A stretch of DNA of 64,000 nucleotides from a bacterium. GTDB lineage: Bacteria; 4484-113; JAFGCY01. The stretch is taken from assembly GCA_020849855.1 (NCBI GenBank), contig JADZFO010000006.1, forward strand, positions 1 to 64,000, in the 5' to 3' direction. The first letter of the stretch is position 1. Every line of letters begins with the position of its first letter. The translations under genes and the position numbers were made by a program. Shown in pieces: positions 25,656 to 34,178 of this stretch. Below the pieces are notes generated by a model. It made no database searches. It worked only from the letters and a program-made list of their open reading frames with translations, and was not told where the DNA came from.

Positions 25656-26342
25656 TCAGGCTTCCAGGCCGGCGGGCTCTTCCTGCTGCAGGGGCAGCAA
25701 GGCCAGGGGGTTGGAGCTGCCCAGGATGTCCGCGCCTGCGTCCAGCATCAGCCGGGCATCATCCAGGGTCCGGATTCCGCCGCTGGCCTTGATCAGACAG
25801 CGGTCGCCGGCGACCTGGCGCAGCAGCTCAACATCTTCCGGGCGGGTGGCATTGCGGGCATAGCCCGTACTGGTCTTCAGGCAGTGCACTTCAGCGGCCA
25901 GCAAAGTCTCAGCCGCGCTGCGGATCTGCTCAGGATTCAGGATTGGTGTCTCAATAATGCACTTCAGGAGCATCCCACCGTTGCGGCAGATCAGCATCAG
26001 GTCCCGCGCCTCGCGGGCCAGCTTGGCCCAGTTGCCGTTAACTATGGCGAAGAGGTCCATGACCACGTCCAGCTCATCAATGCCCTGCTCGGACAGCTCG
26101 CTGGCGGAAAAGACCTTGGCGGCAAGGGAATCGCAGCCCAGGGGATAGCTGAGCACACTGGCCACCCGCAGGTCCGGGTTGTGCTTCTTGACCGTCCCGG
26201 CCAGCAGCGCGGGAACGCAGATGGCGCGCAGGCCCCGGCTGCGCGTCAGCTCGATGGCCGACTGCAGGGCCGCTACGCTGGCATCCTGGTCCATTTTCAG
26301 GAAGGCGTTGTCAATCCGCCCTGCGATTTGCTCGTTGTACAT
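25656..26342 (-). CDS. deoC: Deoxyribose-phosphate aldolase
   Basis: DeoC cleaves 2-deoxyribose 5-phosphate into glyceraldehyde 3-phosphate and acetaldehyde in deoxynucleoside salvage. The 228-residue TIM barrel has the Schiff-base lysine in LKTSTGY (Lys156), the second lysine in LIKASGGIRT (Lys185) and the catalytic aspartate in LDVVMD (Asp92). These are the complete class I aldolase set. The N-terminus keeps IDNAFLK, where the family usually has IDHT. The C-terminal tail is Gln/Glu-rich and short. No other deo gene is adjacent; the neighbours are two surface lipoproteins on either side. Confidence 0.95.
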   Translation of the reverse strand: MYNEQIAGRIDNAFLKMDQDASVAALQSAIELTRSRGLRAICVPALLAGTVKKHNPDLRVASVLSYPLGCDSLAAKVFSASELSEQGIDELDVVMDLFAIVNGNWAKLAREARDLMLICRNGGMLLKCIIETPILNPEQIRSAAETLLAAEVHCLKTSTGYARNATRPEDVELLRQVAGDRCLIKASGGIRTLDDARLMLDAGADILGSSNPLALLPLQQEEPAGLEA

Positions 26343-26451
26343 GTGCCGCCGCCTTTCTCGGCGAGATTTTACCCCCGGGCCTTACTTGCCCTGCCAGATA
26401 AAACATTGGATAATTCCCTCAGGCTGAAATAAGCACCTTGGGGGTGTAAGC

Positions 26452-29400
26452 ATGTTCAGGATTACCGCAGTTGCCCCGGCCCTGCGCAAAACCCTGCCTA
26501 TCTGTCTGCTTGCCGCGTTGGCAGCAGGCTGTGGCTCCGGCAGCGGCGGCGGCCTGGACCGGGCCGCGCCCACTGACGCCCCCTCCTTCGAGGAGCTCTC
26601 CAGCCTGCTGCAGCAGGAGTTTGTACGCCTGGGGATCGACCCGCAGCGCAGGCCCGCAGCAGTTTTCGCCGGCGGCGAGGATCCGCGTGTGTTTGACCTG
26701 CGGGTGCAGACTTTGGGGATTGGCGAAGCGCCTGAGACCTTCAAGGTTGAGCTGAGCTGGACCGAACGTCTGGTTGGCGACTATGACGGCAACGGCCGCG
26801 TGACGGTTAATGACCTCACCCCCATCGGCCTGAACTTTGGCGCGCAGGTGGACTACGACGCGCCGGCGCTGCATGGCGGCTTTGGCGGCTGGCCCAGCGG
26901 CGACCCGGCCGACGACGGCTCGGGACAGGCGAACTGGCAGCTGGCCAAGGTTGACGGTAACGGCGACGGTGTGATCTCCGTGCAGGACCTGACCCCCATT
27001 GCCATCCACTGGCAGGAGAAGATTGACGGTTACCGCGTGTACCGCCTGGGCCCCGGTGATACCGAGCCGCAGCTGCTGCCCAATCCGCTGGACGGCGCCA
27101 GCCCCCTGACGATGGCGCGCGTGGACAATGCACCGAGCCCGCAGCGCTACAGCCTTGTGCTGGAGGAGCCCTGCAACGGCAGCTTCCAGTACAGCTATTT
27201 CGTGCTGCCCTATGCGGTGGAGGAAGAGGAAGAGGGCGACCGCTCGATTACCGGCTTTGCCGCATTCAACGGCTGTGAGCCCATGCCGGTTGCGCGCCTG
27301 ACGGCCAGCCCGCAGTCCGGGGAGATCCCGCTGCTGGTGAGCTTCGACGCTACCAGCTCCACGGACACCGACGGCAGTATCAGCAGCTATGAGATCGATT
27401 TTGGCGAGGGCGCCGGCTGGGAGGCCATGCCGGAGGGACTTGCCGAGCACAGCTATGCGGTGGCCGGCAGCTTTAACGTTCGCGTGCGGGCCTTTGACGA
27501 CGACAACAAGTTTGATGTGTCGGATGCGCTGGTGGTGACTGCGCTGGAGCCGGGCGCGAACCTGCCGCCGCAGGCCAGCCTGAGCGCCAGCCCGCTGAGC
27601 GGAGCCCAGGCGCCGCTGGAGGTGAGCTTTGACGCCAGCGCCAGCAGTGACCCCGAGGGCGCTGAACTGAGTTATCTGTGGGACTTTGGCGACGGTAGCA
27701 CCGACAGCAGCTCCGGCGCGCAGGTGAGCCACAGCTATGGCGCCGAGAGCGCTTATGAGGCCAGGGTGACCGTGAGCGACGGCGCCGGCGGCAGCGCGGA
27801 GGCGAGCGTGACGGTGCGGATCGGCAACCCGCCGCAGGCCGTGGTGAATGCGGCGCCTCTGGCGGGCAATGCCCCGCTGCTGGTCAACTTCGACGCCAGC
27901 GCAAGTTCTGACGCCTCCCCCGGCAGCATCGCGCGCTTCCTGTGGGACTGGGATAACGACGGCCAGAACGACCTGGACAGCCAGACCAGCTCCGAGGTCA
28001 GCCACGTTTTTGAGCAGCCCGGCGATTACCTGGTGCGCCTGACCGTGGAAGACAACGAGGGCCTGGTGCACAGCGTGACGCGGGGCGGCGATTCGCTGCC
28101 GCTGCTGGTGCATGTGAATGCCCCGCCGACGGTGGACCTGAGCGCCGACCCGCAGGAGGGCGACAAGGACCTGCTGGTCAGCCTGCAGGCCAGCATCGGC
28201 GACAGCGACGGCGTGATCGCGGATATTGAATGGGACTTCGACGGCGACGGCAGCTTCAATGAGGCGGATAACGGCGAGGAGCTTGCCCGCTTCAGCAGCG
28301 ATCAGCAGTATCTGTTCACCCAGGAAGGCAGCTATCTTCCTTCAGTGCGCGTCACCGACGACTACGGCGCGGTGAGCACTGACAGCGTGGCCGTGAATGT
28401 GACCGTCAACGACCCGCCGGTGGCGGCAGCCAGCGCCAGCGTGCTAAGCGGCATCAGCCCGCTGACGGTGGACTTTGATGCTTCAGCAAGCAGCGACGAC
28501 CATGGTGTGGTTGTCTATGAATGGGACTGGGAGAGCGACGGTACATATGACGAAAGCAGCCCGACGCCGCTGGCCCAGCACACCTTTAACAGCGGCGGCC
28601 TGGTGCAGGTGACCCTGCGGGTCAGCGACGCCAGCGGTCTGACCGGCACCCAGATGCTGGACCTGACCATCGACCGCTGGGTCCACACCTGGGGCACCGC
28701 TTTGCCCGAGGGCCTCAGCGAGCTGCTTATAGATGGCAGCGGGGATGTGTATGCCGCCGGTCTATACAGTGGCGCCGACAATGATGAAGTGCTGCTGCTT
28801 AAGTTCGGAGTGGCCGGGAACCTGATCTGGTCAAAGACCTGGGGCGGGCTGGGTGATGAAAGCGTCCGCGGCATGTGCTTTGACGCCGAAGGCAATGTGG
28901 TCATCTGCGGCGACACTGACAGCTTCAGCGAGGCCCAGCGCGGCTACGTTGCCTCATTCAACAGCGACGGCGAGATCAACTGGCAGTACCAGTGGAACAT
29001 TGCTGACGACCAGTCGCACCTTGGAGGCGTCTGCCTGCACCCGGGCGGCAATCTGGCCCTGGCCGGCGACTTCTCTGATGGCGGAGACAAAGACGCGGCC
29101 CTGCTGCTGATGTCCACCGAGGGCAGCCTGACCTGGCAGCGCTACTGGCGCAAGAATGCCGGTACTGAGCTGTTCAACACCCTGACCGCTGACGCCGACG
29201 GCAATATCTATGCCGTGGGCAGCCGCTTCGACGACCTGTCCGGGCCTTCGCTGAACGCGCTGGTGACATCCTTCGGCAGCGATGGCAGCCTGCTGTGGGA
29301 TGTCCAGTACGACCGCAGCTCCAAGGCCGACAACGCAGACTGCGTGGCCTATGACAACCTTAGTGACAGGCTGCTGGTGGGCGGCTACAGCGCTTCGACC

Positions 29401-29907
29401 AACAATGCCGCCAGCAAGGACGGCCTGCTGCTGCTCTTTGCCCCGGACGGCATGCATCTTGGAGCCCTGAGCTATGGCGGGGCCAGCGAAGACTTCATCA
29501 CCAGCCTGCAGTTCGACGCCGGCGGCGGGATCCACTTTGGCGGCTGGTCAAACGACCTGCTGTCAAGCGCGGGCCTGTTCAACGTGAGCACGAACTCCGC
29601 CCTGGATGCGGTGCTGGGCCAGTACCGTTATCAAAGCAGCGGCAGCGAATCCGCGGGCGGCTTTGCAGTGGACGGCGCAGGCAACATCCACTTCGCAGCG
29701 CGCAGCACGGGCAGCCCGGGCAGCATCAGCGAATTCAGCGGTGATTTCCTGACTGTCCGCAGCGCCAACCTGCAGGCGAACCTGGGCAGCGCTGGCGACA
29801 TCAACGCGGGGCTGGTCAGCATTGACGGCACCGTGAGCACACTGAGCGGAAACCTGGACGTGGGCCAGCTGACCGGCGAAGCACTGCTGCTGCGCTGGGC
29901 ACCCTGA
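26452..29907 (+). CDS. Giant surface lipoprotein: dockerin-like repeats, PKD domains, C-terminal propeller
   Basis: The 1151-residue protein has a lipoprotein signal (LLAALAAGC, Cys27) and a Gly/Ser linker. Two dockerin-like Ca-binding repeats lie at about residues 103-190 (GDYDGNGRVTVNDLTPIG and VDGNGDGVISVQDLTPIA), the same LTPIG type as in the cytochrome at 5153-7513. About five or six PKD domains follow over residues 280-745, recognised by SFDASASSDPEG, YLWDFGDGS and WDWDNDGQND motifs. The last 400 residues are beta-propeller-like repeats (SGDVYAAGLYSG, GNVVICGDTDSF, GNLALAGDFSDGG, GNIYAVGSRFDDL) of the SBBP type. Extracellular display is very likely; the ligand is unknown. ATG at 26452 follows GGGGGTG. 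Confidence 0.93.
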   Translation: MFRITAVAPALRKTLPICLLAALAAGCGSGSGGGLDRAAPTDAPSFEELSSLLQQEFVRLGIDPQRRPAAVFAGGEDPRVFDLRVQTLGIGEAPETFKVELSWTERLVGDYDGNGRVTVNDLTPIGLNFGAQVDYDAPALHGGFGGWPSGDPADDGSGQANWQLAKVDGNGDGVISVQDLTPIAIHWQEKIDGYRVYRLGPGDTEPQLLPNPLDGASPLTMARVDNAPSPQRYSLVLEEPCNGSFQYSYFVLPYAVEEEEEGDRSITGFAAFNGCEPMPVARLTASPQSGEIPLLVSFDATSSTDTDGSISSYEIDFGEGAGWEAMPEGLAEHSYAVAGSFNVRVRAFDDDNKFDVSDALVVTALEPGANLPPQASLSASPLSGAQAPLEVSFDASASSDPEGAELSYLWDFGDGSTDSSSGAQVSHSYGAESAYEARVTVSDGAGGSAEASVTVRIGNPPQAVVNAAPLAGNAPLLVNFDASASSDASPGSIARFLWDWDNDGQNDLDSQTSSEVSHVFEQPGDYLVRLTVEDNEGLVHSVTRGGDSLPLLVHVNAPPTVDLSADPQEGDKDLLVSLQASIGDSDGVIADIEWDFDGDGSFNEADNGEELARFSSDQQYLFTQEGSYLPSVRVTDDYGAVSTDSVAVNVTVNDPPVAAASASVLSGISPLTVDFDASASSDDHGVVVYEWDWESDGTYDESSPTPLAQHTFNSGGLVQVTLRVSDASGLTGTQMLDLTIDRWVHTWGTALPEGLSELLIDGSGDVYAAGLYSGADNDEVLLLKFGVAGNLIWSKTWGGLGDESVRGMCFDAEGNVVICGDTDSFSEAQRGYVASFNSDGEINWQYQWNIADDQSHLGGVCLHPGGNLALAGDFSDGGDKDAALLLMSTEGSLTWQRYWRKNAGTELFNTLTADADGNIYAVGSRFDDLSGPSLNALVTSFGSDGSLLWDVQYDRSSKADNADCVAYDNLSDRLLVGGYSASTNNAASKDGLLLLFAPDGMHLGALSYGGASEDFITSLQFDAGGGIHFGGWSNDLLSSAGLFNVSTNSALDAVLGQYRYQSSGSESAGGFAVDGAGNIHFAARSTGSPGSISEFSGDFLTVRSANLQANLGSAGDINAGLVSIDGTVSTLSGNLDVGQLTGEALLLRWAP

Positions 29908-29922
29908 TACTCGCGGCGGGAC

Positions 29923-31146
29923 CTAGAGGCTCAGCCGCTCGATGCGAACGCGGCCGATCCTGTTCTTCTCCACGCTGAGGATGGTGAAGCGCAGACCGTC
30001 GCAGTCAAGCTGGTCGTTCACAGCCGGTATCCGGCCCAGGGCGTCCACGATGTAGCCGCCAACGGTGTCCACGTCCTCAGCCTGCAGGTCCAGCCCCAGC
30101 AGCTCGGCCAGGTCATCCAGCGGGAGCTGGGCGGTCACCACATAGCTGCCGTCCTCGCGCTGGTGCACCAGCTTGCTCTCGTCGTCGTACTCGTCCTGGA
30201 TCTCGCCGACGATTTCTTCCAGCAGGTCCTCGATCGTGACCACGCCCGCCGTGCCGCCGTACTCGTCCAGCACGATGGCCATGTGGCTCTTGTGCTTCTG
30301 CAGGTCGCGCAGGGCGTCATCGACCTTCTTGCTCTCCGGGAGGAAGAGCGGGTCCATCAGCAGCTCGCGCAGGGTGAAGTTATCCGTGCCGTCACCGCGG
30401 GCCAGGAACTCGAAAAGGTCGCGTAGATGCAGCACGCCGATGACGTTGTCGATAGTGTCCTCGTAAACCGGGAAGCGGCTGAAGCGCGCACCGGCCACCT
30501 CGGCCAGGATGCGCTCCGCCGGCCAGGAGATGTCAAGCGCGACCACATCCGGCCGCGGCTTCATCACCTCGCGCACAGTGGTGTCGCCCATTTCAAGGAT
30601 GTTCTCGATCAGCTCGCGCTCGGCGGCTTCAACTTCCTCGCCGGAGGCCATGGTGATCTCGAACTCCGAATTGTCGTCACCATTGCGCGAACCCTTCTGA
30701 AGGTTGCCCCAGGGGGTCAGCACGCGGCCCAGGGCCACTGCTATGCCCACGCCCCAGCTCATGCCGCCGCGGCGCGGGCCGGCCTGCCCGGCCAGGCCCA
30801 GCAGTACCGAGAAGACCAGGCTGGCAAGCACGGCAAAAAGGAAGCCATCGCCCCAGAAGTTCAGGTAGCCCGGGCTGGGAACAGCGTGACCCAGCTCGCC
30901 GAGTGAGTCCGCCTCAAGCCAGAGCACAAAGCGCCAGACGGCGGTGGCAAGCACCAGCAGCAGCACAGCAGCCTGCAGGCAGCGCCAGGCCGCCGGACGG
31001 GCCACGCTGCGGCTTTGGATGCCCAGCAGCAGCCCCTGCAGCAGTACCCCGCAGCCCAGGGAGAGCAGGATCGCCAGCGCCAGCCAGATATAGTCGGGCG
31101 GGCTCAGGAGCAGCGCCAGGCAACTAAGCGGTATATCATCACTCAT
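29923..31146 (-). CDS. CorC/HlyC-type CBS-domain membrane protein
   Basis: The 407-residue protein has an N-terminal membrane part with about four hydrophobic segments (14-40, 56-77, 100-119 and 128-145). A cytoplasmic part follows, opening with ERELIENILEMGDTTVREVMKPRPDVVALD, split here over residues 170-200, which is the standard entry to the CBS pair of this family. The CBS pair continues through FSRFPVYEDTIDNVIGVLHL and HMAIVLDEYGGTAGVVTIED. The C-terminal CorC_HlyC domain is present (DTVGGYIVDALGRIP, LDCDGLRFTILSVEKNRIGR). Members are linked to Mg/Co efflux or ribosome-associated YbeX function. The gene directly follows ybeY, the classical ybeY-ybeX order. A 12-codon coding leader overlaps its ATG by ATGA. 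Confidence 0.9.
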   Translation of the reverse strand: MSDDIPLSCLALLLSPPDYIWLALAILLSLGCGVLLQGLLLGIQSRSVARPAAWRCLQAAVLLLVLATAVWRFVLWLEADSLGELGHAVPSPGYLNFWGDGFLFAVLASLVFSVLLGLAGQAGPRRGGMSWGVGIAVALGRVLTPWGNLQKGSRNGDDNSEFEITMASGEEVEAAERELIENILEMGDTTVREVMKPRPDVVALDISWPAERILAEVAGARFSRFPVYEDTIDNVIGVLHLRDLFEFLARGDGTDNFTLRELLMDPLFLPESKKVDDALRDLQKHKSHMAIVLDEYGGTAGVVTIEDLLEEIVGEIQDEYDDESKLVHQREDGSYVVTAQLPLDDLAELLGLDLQAEDVDTVGGYIVDALGRIPAVNDQLDCDGLRFTILSVEKNRIGRVRIERLSL

Positions 31147-31181
31147 AAGTTAAAGGTGTTCGTGAATTGGTTTGACAGCAT
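31143..31181 (-). CDS. Possible 12-residue leader peptide coupled to the corC-like gene
   Basis: ATG at 31181 opens MLSNQFTNTFNL and stops at TGA, which overlaps the ATG of the corC-like gene (ATGA). AAGGAG lies 9 bases upstream of this short frame, while the corC-like ATG has no ribosome binding site of its own. Translation of the short frame would therefore deliver ribosomes to the next start by termination-reinitiation. The peptide itself need not have a function. The assignment rests only on signal placement. Confidence 0.4.
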   Translation of the reverse strand: MLSNQFTNTFNL

Positions 31182-31204
31182 GAGGGCAATCTCCTTGTAC
31201 AGGG

Positions 31205-31693
31205 CTAATGCCCGTAGACCCTGAGCCGCAGGCCGAGGCCGGCCAGCAGTTCATCGGCCCTGCGCTGCATCCGGGCTTCCTCGGCATCAGTTTCGTGGTC
31301 GAAGCCTGCCAGGTGCAGCAGTCCATGGGTGATGAGGGCGATGCACTCGTCCTCGACGCTGTTGCCATTGCTCCTGGCCTGGCGCTGGGCGGTCTCCCAG
31401 GAGAGGGCGATATCGCCGGCGTGCAAATCGGCAGCTTCGGAGCCAGGCCCCGCTGCGTCCGCATTGGCCGGGAAGGAGAGCACGTCGGTGGGCCGGTCCA
31501 CCGCGCGGAACTCACGGTTCAGGCGGCGGATGGATTCGTCTCCGGTCACCCGCAGGGCAACCGTCTGGCCGGGGAAGAGGCTTGCCGCAATCTGCTCAGC
31601 CGCGCCAACCAGGCGCGACCAACTTCGCGGCGGTACGTCCACCTCACTGGACGCGTCCAGATGCTTAGTAGAGGTTTCCACTAATAAGCCCAA
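31205..31693 (-). CDS. ybeY: Endoribonuclease YbeY
   Basis: YbeY is a zinc-dependent endoribonuclease needed for 16S rRNA 3'-end maturation and ribosome quality control. The 162-residue protein has the complete metal motif HGLLHLAGFDH (His123, His127, His133) and the upstream RPTDVLSFPA segment. Length and order of motifs are normal. It starts at TTG 31693. A TATAAT box on the minus strand lies 6 bases upstream, so the transcript is probably leaderless. The promoter faces a second TATAAT box that drives the divergent gene at 31735. corC-like follows after 58 bases. Confidence 0.95.
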   Translation of the reverse strand: MGLLVETSTKHLDASSEVDVPPRSWSRLVGAAEQIAASLFPGQTVALRVTGDESIRRLNREFRAVDRPTDVLSFPANADAAGPGSEAADLHAGDIALSWETAQRQARSNGNSVEDECIALITHGLLHLAGFDHETDAEEARMQRRADELLAGLGLRLRVYGH

Positions 31694-31699
31694 GGCTGG

Positions 31700-31705
31700 A
31701 TTATA
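31700..31705 (-). promoter_or_regulatory. Leaderless -10 box (TATAAT) for ybeY
   Basis: Perfect TATAAT on the minus strand, then CCAGCC, then the TTG start of ybeY at 31693. The divergent box for the next gene lies only 17 bases away, so the two promoters overlap. Confidence 0.65.
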
Positions 31706-31722
31706 ACAGTCTGCCCGCCTCC

Positions 31723-31728
31723 TATAAT
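31723..31728 (+). promoter_or_regulatory. Leaderless -10 box (TATAAT) for the retropepsin-like gene
   Basis: Perfect TATAAT, then CAGGCT, then GTG at 31735. It is divergent from, and overlaps, the ybeY promoter. Confidence 0.65.
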
Positions 31729-31734
31729 CAGGCT

Positions 31735-34065
31735 GTGATAGCGCCCCTCAAACTGCCCGGGCTGGCGGGTCTGGCCCTGGCAATACTGATTCTCTGCGCG
31801 GGTGCCGCGAATGCGGCGCCTGCTGCTGCCGCGCCGGACAAGGCAGTGCAGCCGCCGGCAGCCGTGGATCCCGGCAAGGGCGGCGGGACCAGCGCCAGCG
31901 GCCAGGGCCAGGCAAAGCGCAGCTATGCCCCCGCGGCGGCCATGACCACGGGCGCTGACCATGGCAGCTATACCTATACCGCCCGGGTGATCCACAACGA
32001 CCGCAAGTACATGTCCTATGTGAAAGGGAACATTGACCTTGCCAGCGGCGATTTCTTCGAGGAGATCACCCAGAGTTACATCCTGGATTTCAAGGTGATG
32101 CCCGGCAAGCTGGAAGCCGCGCCGCAGGCCATGCCTTCCGTGTGGCAGGTGGCGGGCCGGCCGGCCCAGCGCTTTGGCTCGGCCACGGATGCCAACTCCC
32201 TGCCCTCTTTCGGTTCCTCCCTGCTGCGGCACTTCATCATCGGCCAGGTGATCGGCGCGCCCCAGAGCATCAAGGCCGGGACCTGCTATATCGCCCAGCA
32301 GCTTGAGATTGACACCATCTCCCTTGACGACACCGGATTTGAGATCGTCGGGCGCTACCGCGGCGGTCCGCTGGTGCTGGTCGGCTCGCGGCAGCTTGTC
32401 AACGGGCGGCGCGTGCCGCGTGACATGGCTATCCTGGGGCCTACGGGCGAGCTATACCAGTACTTCTTTGAGGACTTCCACTACAGCGATGCCGCGCTGA
32501 ACCCGCCGGTAGCGCTGCCGCAGTTCAACAGCGCGGATTATGTGAGCTTCCCGGAAGGCGAAGCCCAGGCCGTGGCGATCCGCCCGGTCAAGGACTGGCT
32601 GGTCTTCCAGGCCAGCCTGCCCAGCGGGCGCCAGCTGAACCTGCTGCTGGACTCCGGCGCCGACACCATGATCGTGGACGATCTGGTGCTGGAACTGGAC
32701 GCCGGCCTGACCGCCAGCGGCGACACCACCATGGAGGGCGCGGTGGCCTCCAGCCGGATGAAGCTTTACAAGGGCTTCAGCTTTAATGTCGGCGGGGTGG
32801 AGTTCCGCAACCTGCCGGTTGTCGGCGGCACGATCACCAACATCGCCTTTGGCGCGGGCATGCGCATCCATGGCGTGGTGGGCAGCGAAGTGCTGCAGCT
32901 CTGCCGCCTGGACCTGGACCTCGACAAGGGCCAGATGCGTCTGCTGCCCGCCAGCGCCGCGCCGCCCGCCGGTAATCCCCTGCCCCTGACCTTCATCAAC
33001 GACTTTCCGCATGTTGAGGCCGAGGTGGCCGGCAAGGGCAAGGCCCTGATGCTGCTGGACACCGGCCAGCGCTCACCGGTCTCGGTCAACCTTGACGCGC
33101 TGCAGGACTACAAGCTGGACGACAGCCTGGTCATGGACGGCTTCCTTGGCGATATCGGCGGCTCGCTGCTGCCGCGCTACATGCTGGAGAAGCTGGATGT
33201 CACCCTGGGCGGGCAGACCTTTGAGGAGAAGACGGTGGATGCCGCCCCGGAGGGCACATACCACTACAACGGTGTCCCGGTGATCGGATCCATCGGCTTC
33301 TCGCTGCTGGCCCGGCACTATGGCGGCGTTACCTTTGACTACCACAACAAGTACCTGTACCTGCGCGACCCGTCGCAGCAGCGCGAGTTCAAGACCTCCA
33401 CGGAGGCCTGGACCGCCTGGCAGACCAAGCACTATGACCCCGCGCGCCTGGCAAAGAACCTGGCGGATGAGACGCAGAAGACGGGCTATGAACTGCTGGC
33501 AGCGGAGCTGGCAGAAACGGCTGCGGCGGCCGCGCCTCCGCGCGACCCGGTCGAGGCCCTGCTGGCGGATGCCGGTCTTGCGGATCCCGCCCAGCAAGAG
33601 CCCACGGCAGGCGCAGTGGACTCTTCATCAGCCGCCCAGCAGCAGGACAACAGCGGCCCTGCCGCCAGCGGCCCGGCTGATCCCGGCGCGCCAGCCTTCC
33701 GCCTGGAGGCCCGGGAGCCGAAGGCCGCAGATTCGTCCACAGCAGCGCTGGATCCGGCTGCCGAGGAAACCGCGCCTGGCGCGGAAGATTCAGCCGGCCT
33801 AGGCCGCGGCTCGCGGCCACCGGGAGAAGTGCTGCCGCCCATGACCCTGAAGAAGACCAGCCGCCGACTGCAGGGAAGCGATGCCGTGGCCATGTCGGGG
33901 GCCGGCCTGAACAGCGGCGAGCTGTGGGGAGCACTGAGCGGCCCAGCCCAGCTGAACCGTGCCGGCGAGATCGGCCCGGACAAGGAGCCGCCGGCCTGGC
34001 TGGCGGGGCTGCGCAGCGCCGGGGCGATTCTGGCCGGCGCCCTGCGTGCCGCGCTGCGGCCCTAG
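31735..34065 (+). CDS. Secreted protein with two retropepsin-like aspartyl protease domains
   Basis: The 776-residue protein begins with a signal peptide (LKLPGLAGLALAILILCAGA then ANA). After a 270-residue unassigned region come two consecutive half-pepsin units. The first has LLLDSGADTMIVDD (catalytic-type Asp306) and the later hydrophobic-hydrophobic-Gly segment IHGVVGSEVL. The second has LMLLDTGQRSPVSV (Asp442) and VIGSIGFSLLARHY. Retropepsins need two D-(T/S)-G aspartates to make one active site, usually by dimerisation. Here both are in one chain, so it could act alone. The final 170 residues are Ala/Pro/Ser-rich and probably disordered. GTG at 31735 follows a TATAAT by 6 bases. Protease activity is inferred, not certain. 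Confidence 0.85.
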   Translation: MIAPLKLPGLAGLALAILILCAGAANAAPAAAAPDKAVQPPAAVDPGKGGGTSASGQGQAKRSYAPAAAMTTGADHGSYTYTARVIHNDRKYMSYVKGNIDLASGDFFEEITQSYILDFKVMPGKLEAAPQAMPSVWQVAGRPAQRFGSATDANSLPSFGSSLLRHFIIGQVIGAPQSIKAGTCYIAQQLEIDTISLDDTGFEIVGRYRGGPLVLVGSRQLVNGRRVPRDMAILGPTGELYQYFFEDFHYSDAALNPPVALPQFNSADYVSFPEGEAQAVAIRPVKDWLVFQASLPSGRQLNLLLDSGADTMIVDDLVLELDAGLTASGDTTMEGAVASSRMKLYKGFSFNVGGVEFRNLPVVGGTITNIAFGAGMRIHGVVGSEVLQLCRLDLDLDKGQMRLLPASAAPPAGNPLPLTFINDFPHVEAEVAGKGKALMLLDTGQRSPVSVNLDALQDYKLDDSLVMDGFLGDIGGSLLPRYMLEKLDVTLGGQTFEEKTVDAAPEGTYHYNGVPVIGSIGFSLLARHYGGVTFDYHNKYLYLRDPSQQREFKTSTEAWTAWQTKHYDPARLAKNLADETQKTGYELLAAELAETAAAAAPPRDPVEALLADAGLADPAQQEPTAGAVDSSSAAQQQDNSGPAASGPADPGAPAFRLEAREPKAADSSTAALDPAAEETAPGAEDSAGLGRGSRPPGEVLPPMTLKKTSRRLQGSDAVAMSGAGLNSGELWGALSGPAQLNRAGEIGPDKEPPAWLAGLRSAGAILAGALRAALRP

Positions 34066-34166
34066 GCTGTACTTTCAGACGCCTCTTCTTTGGCCTGCAA
34101 AATGTGGCCCGCCGGCCGTTGCAGCGCTTTTGAAACGCGCCCTGCGATACCTTCCCGCTTATGAGC

Positions 34167-34172
34167 TAGAAT
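34167..34172 (+). promoter_or_regulatory. Leaderless -10 box (TAGAAT) for the csrA-like gene
   Basis: TAGAAT, then GCTAGC, then the GTG start at 34179. The 6-base gap leaves no room for a leader or ribosome binding site. This matters for an RNA-binding regulator that elsewhere represses its own leader. Confidence 0.6.
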
Positions 34173-34178
34173 GCTAGC

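Noticed and set aside
26419-28113. 564-codon minus frame opposite the PKD lipoprotein
   Set aside because: Shadow of repeated Asp/Ser/Gly codons; no domain or start signal.
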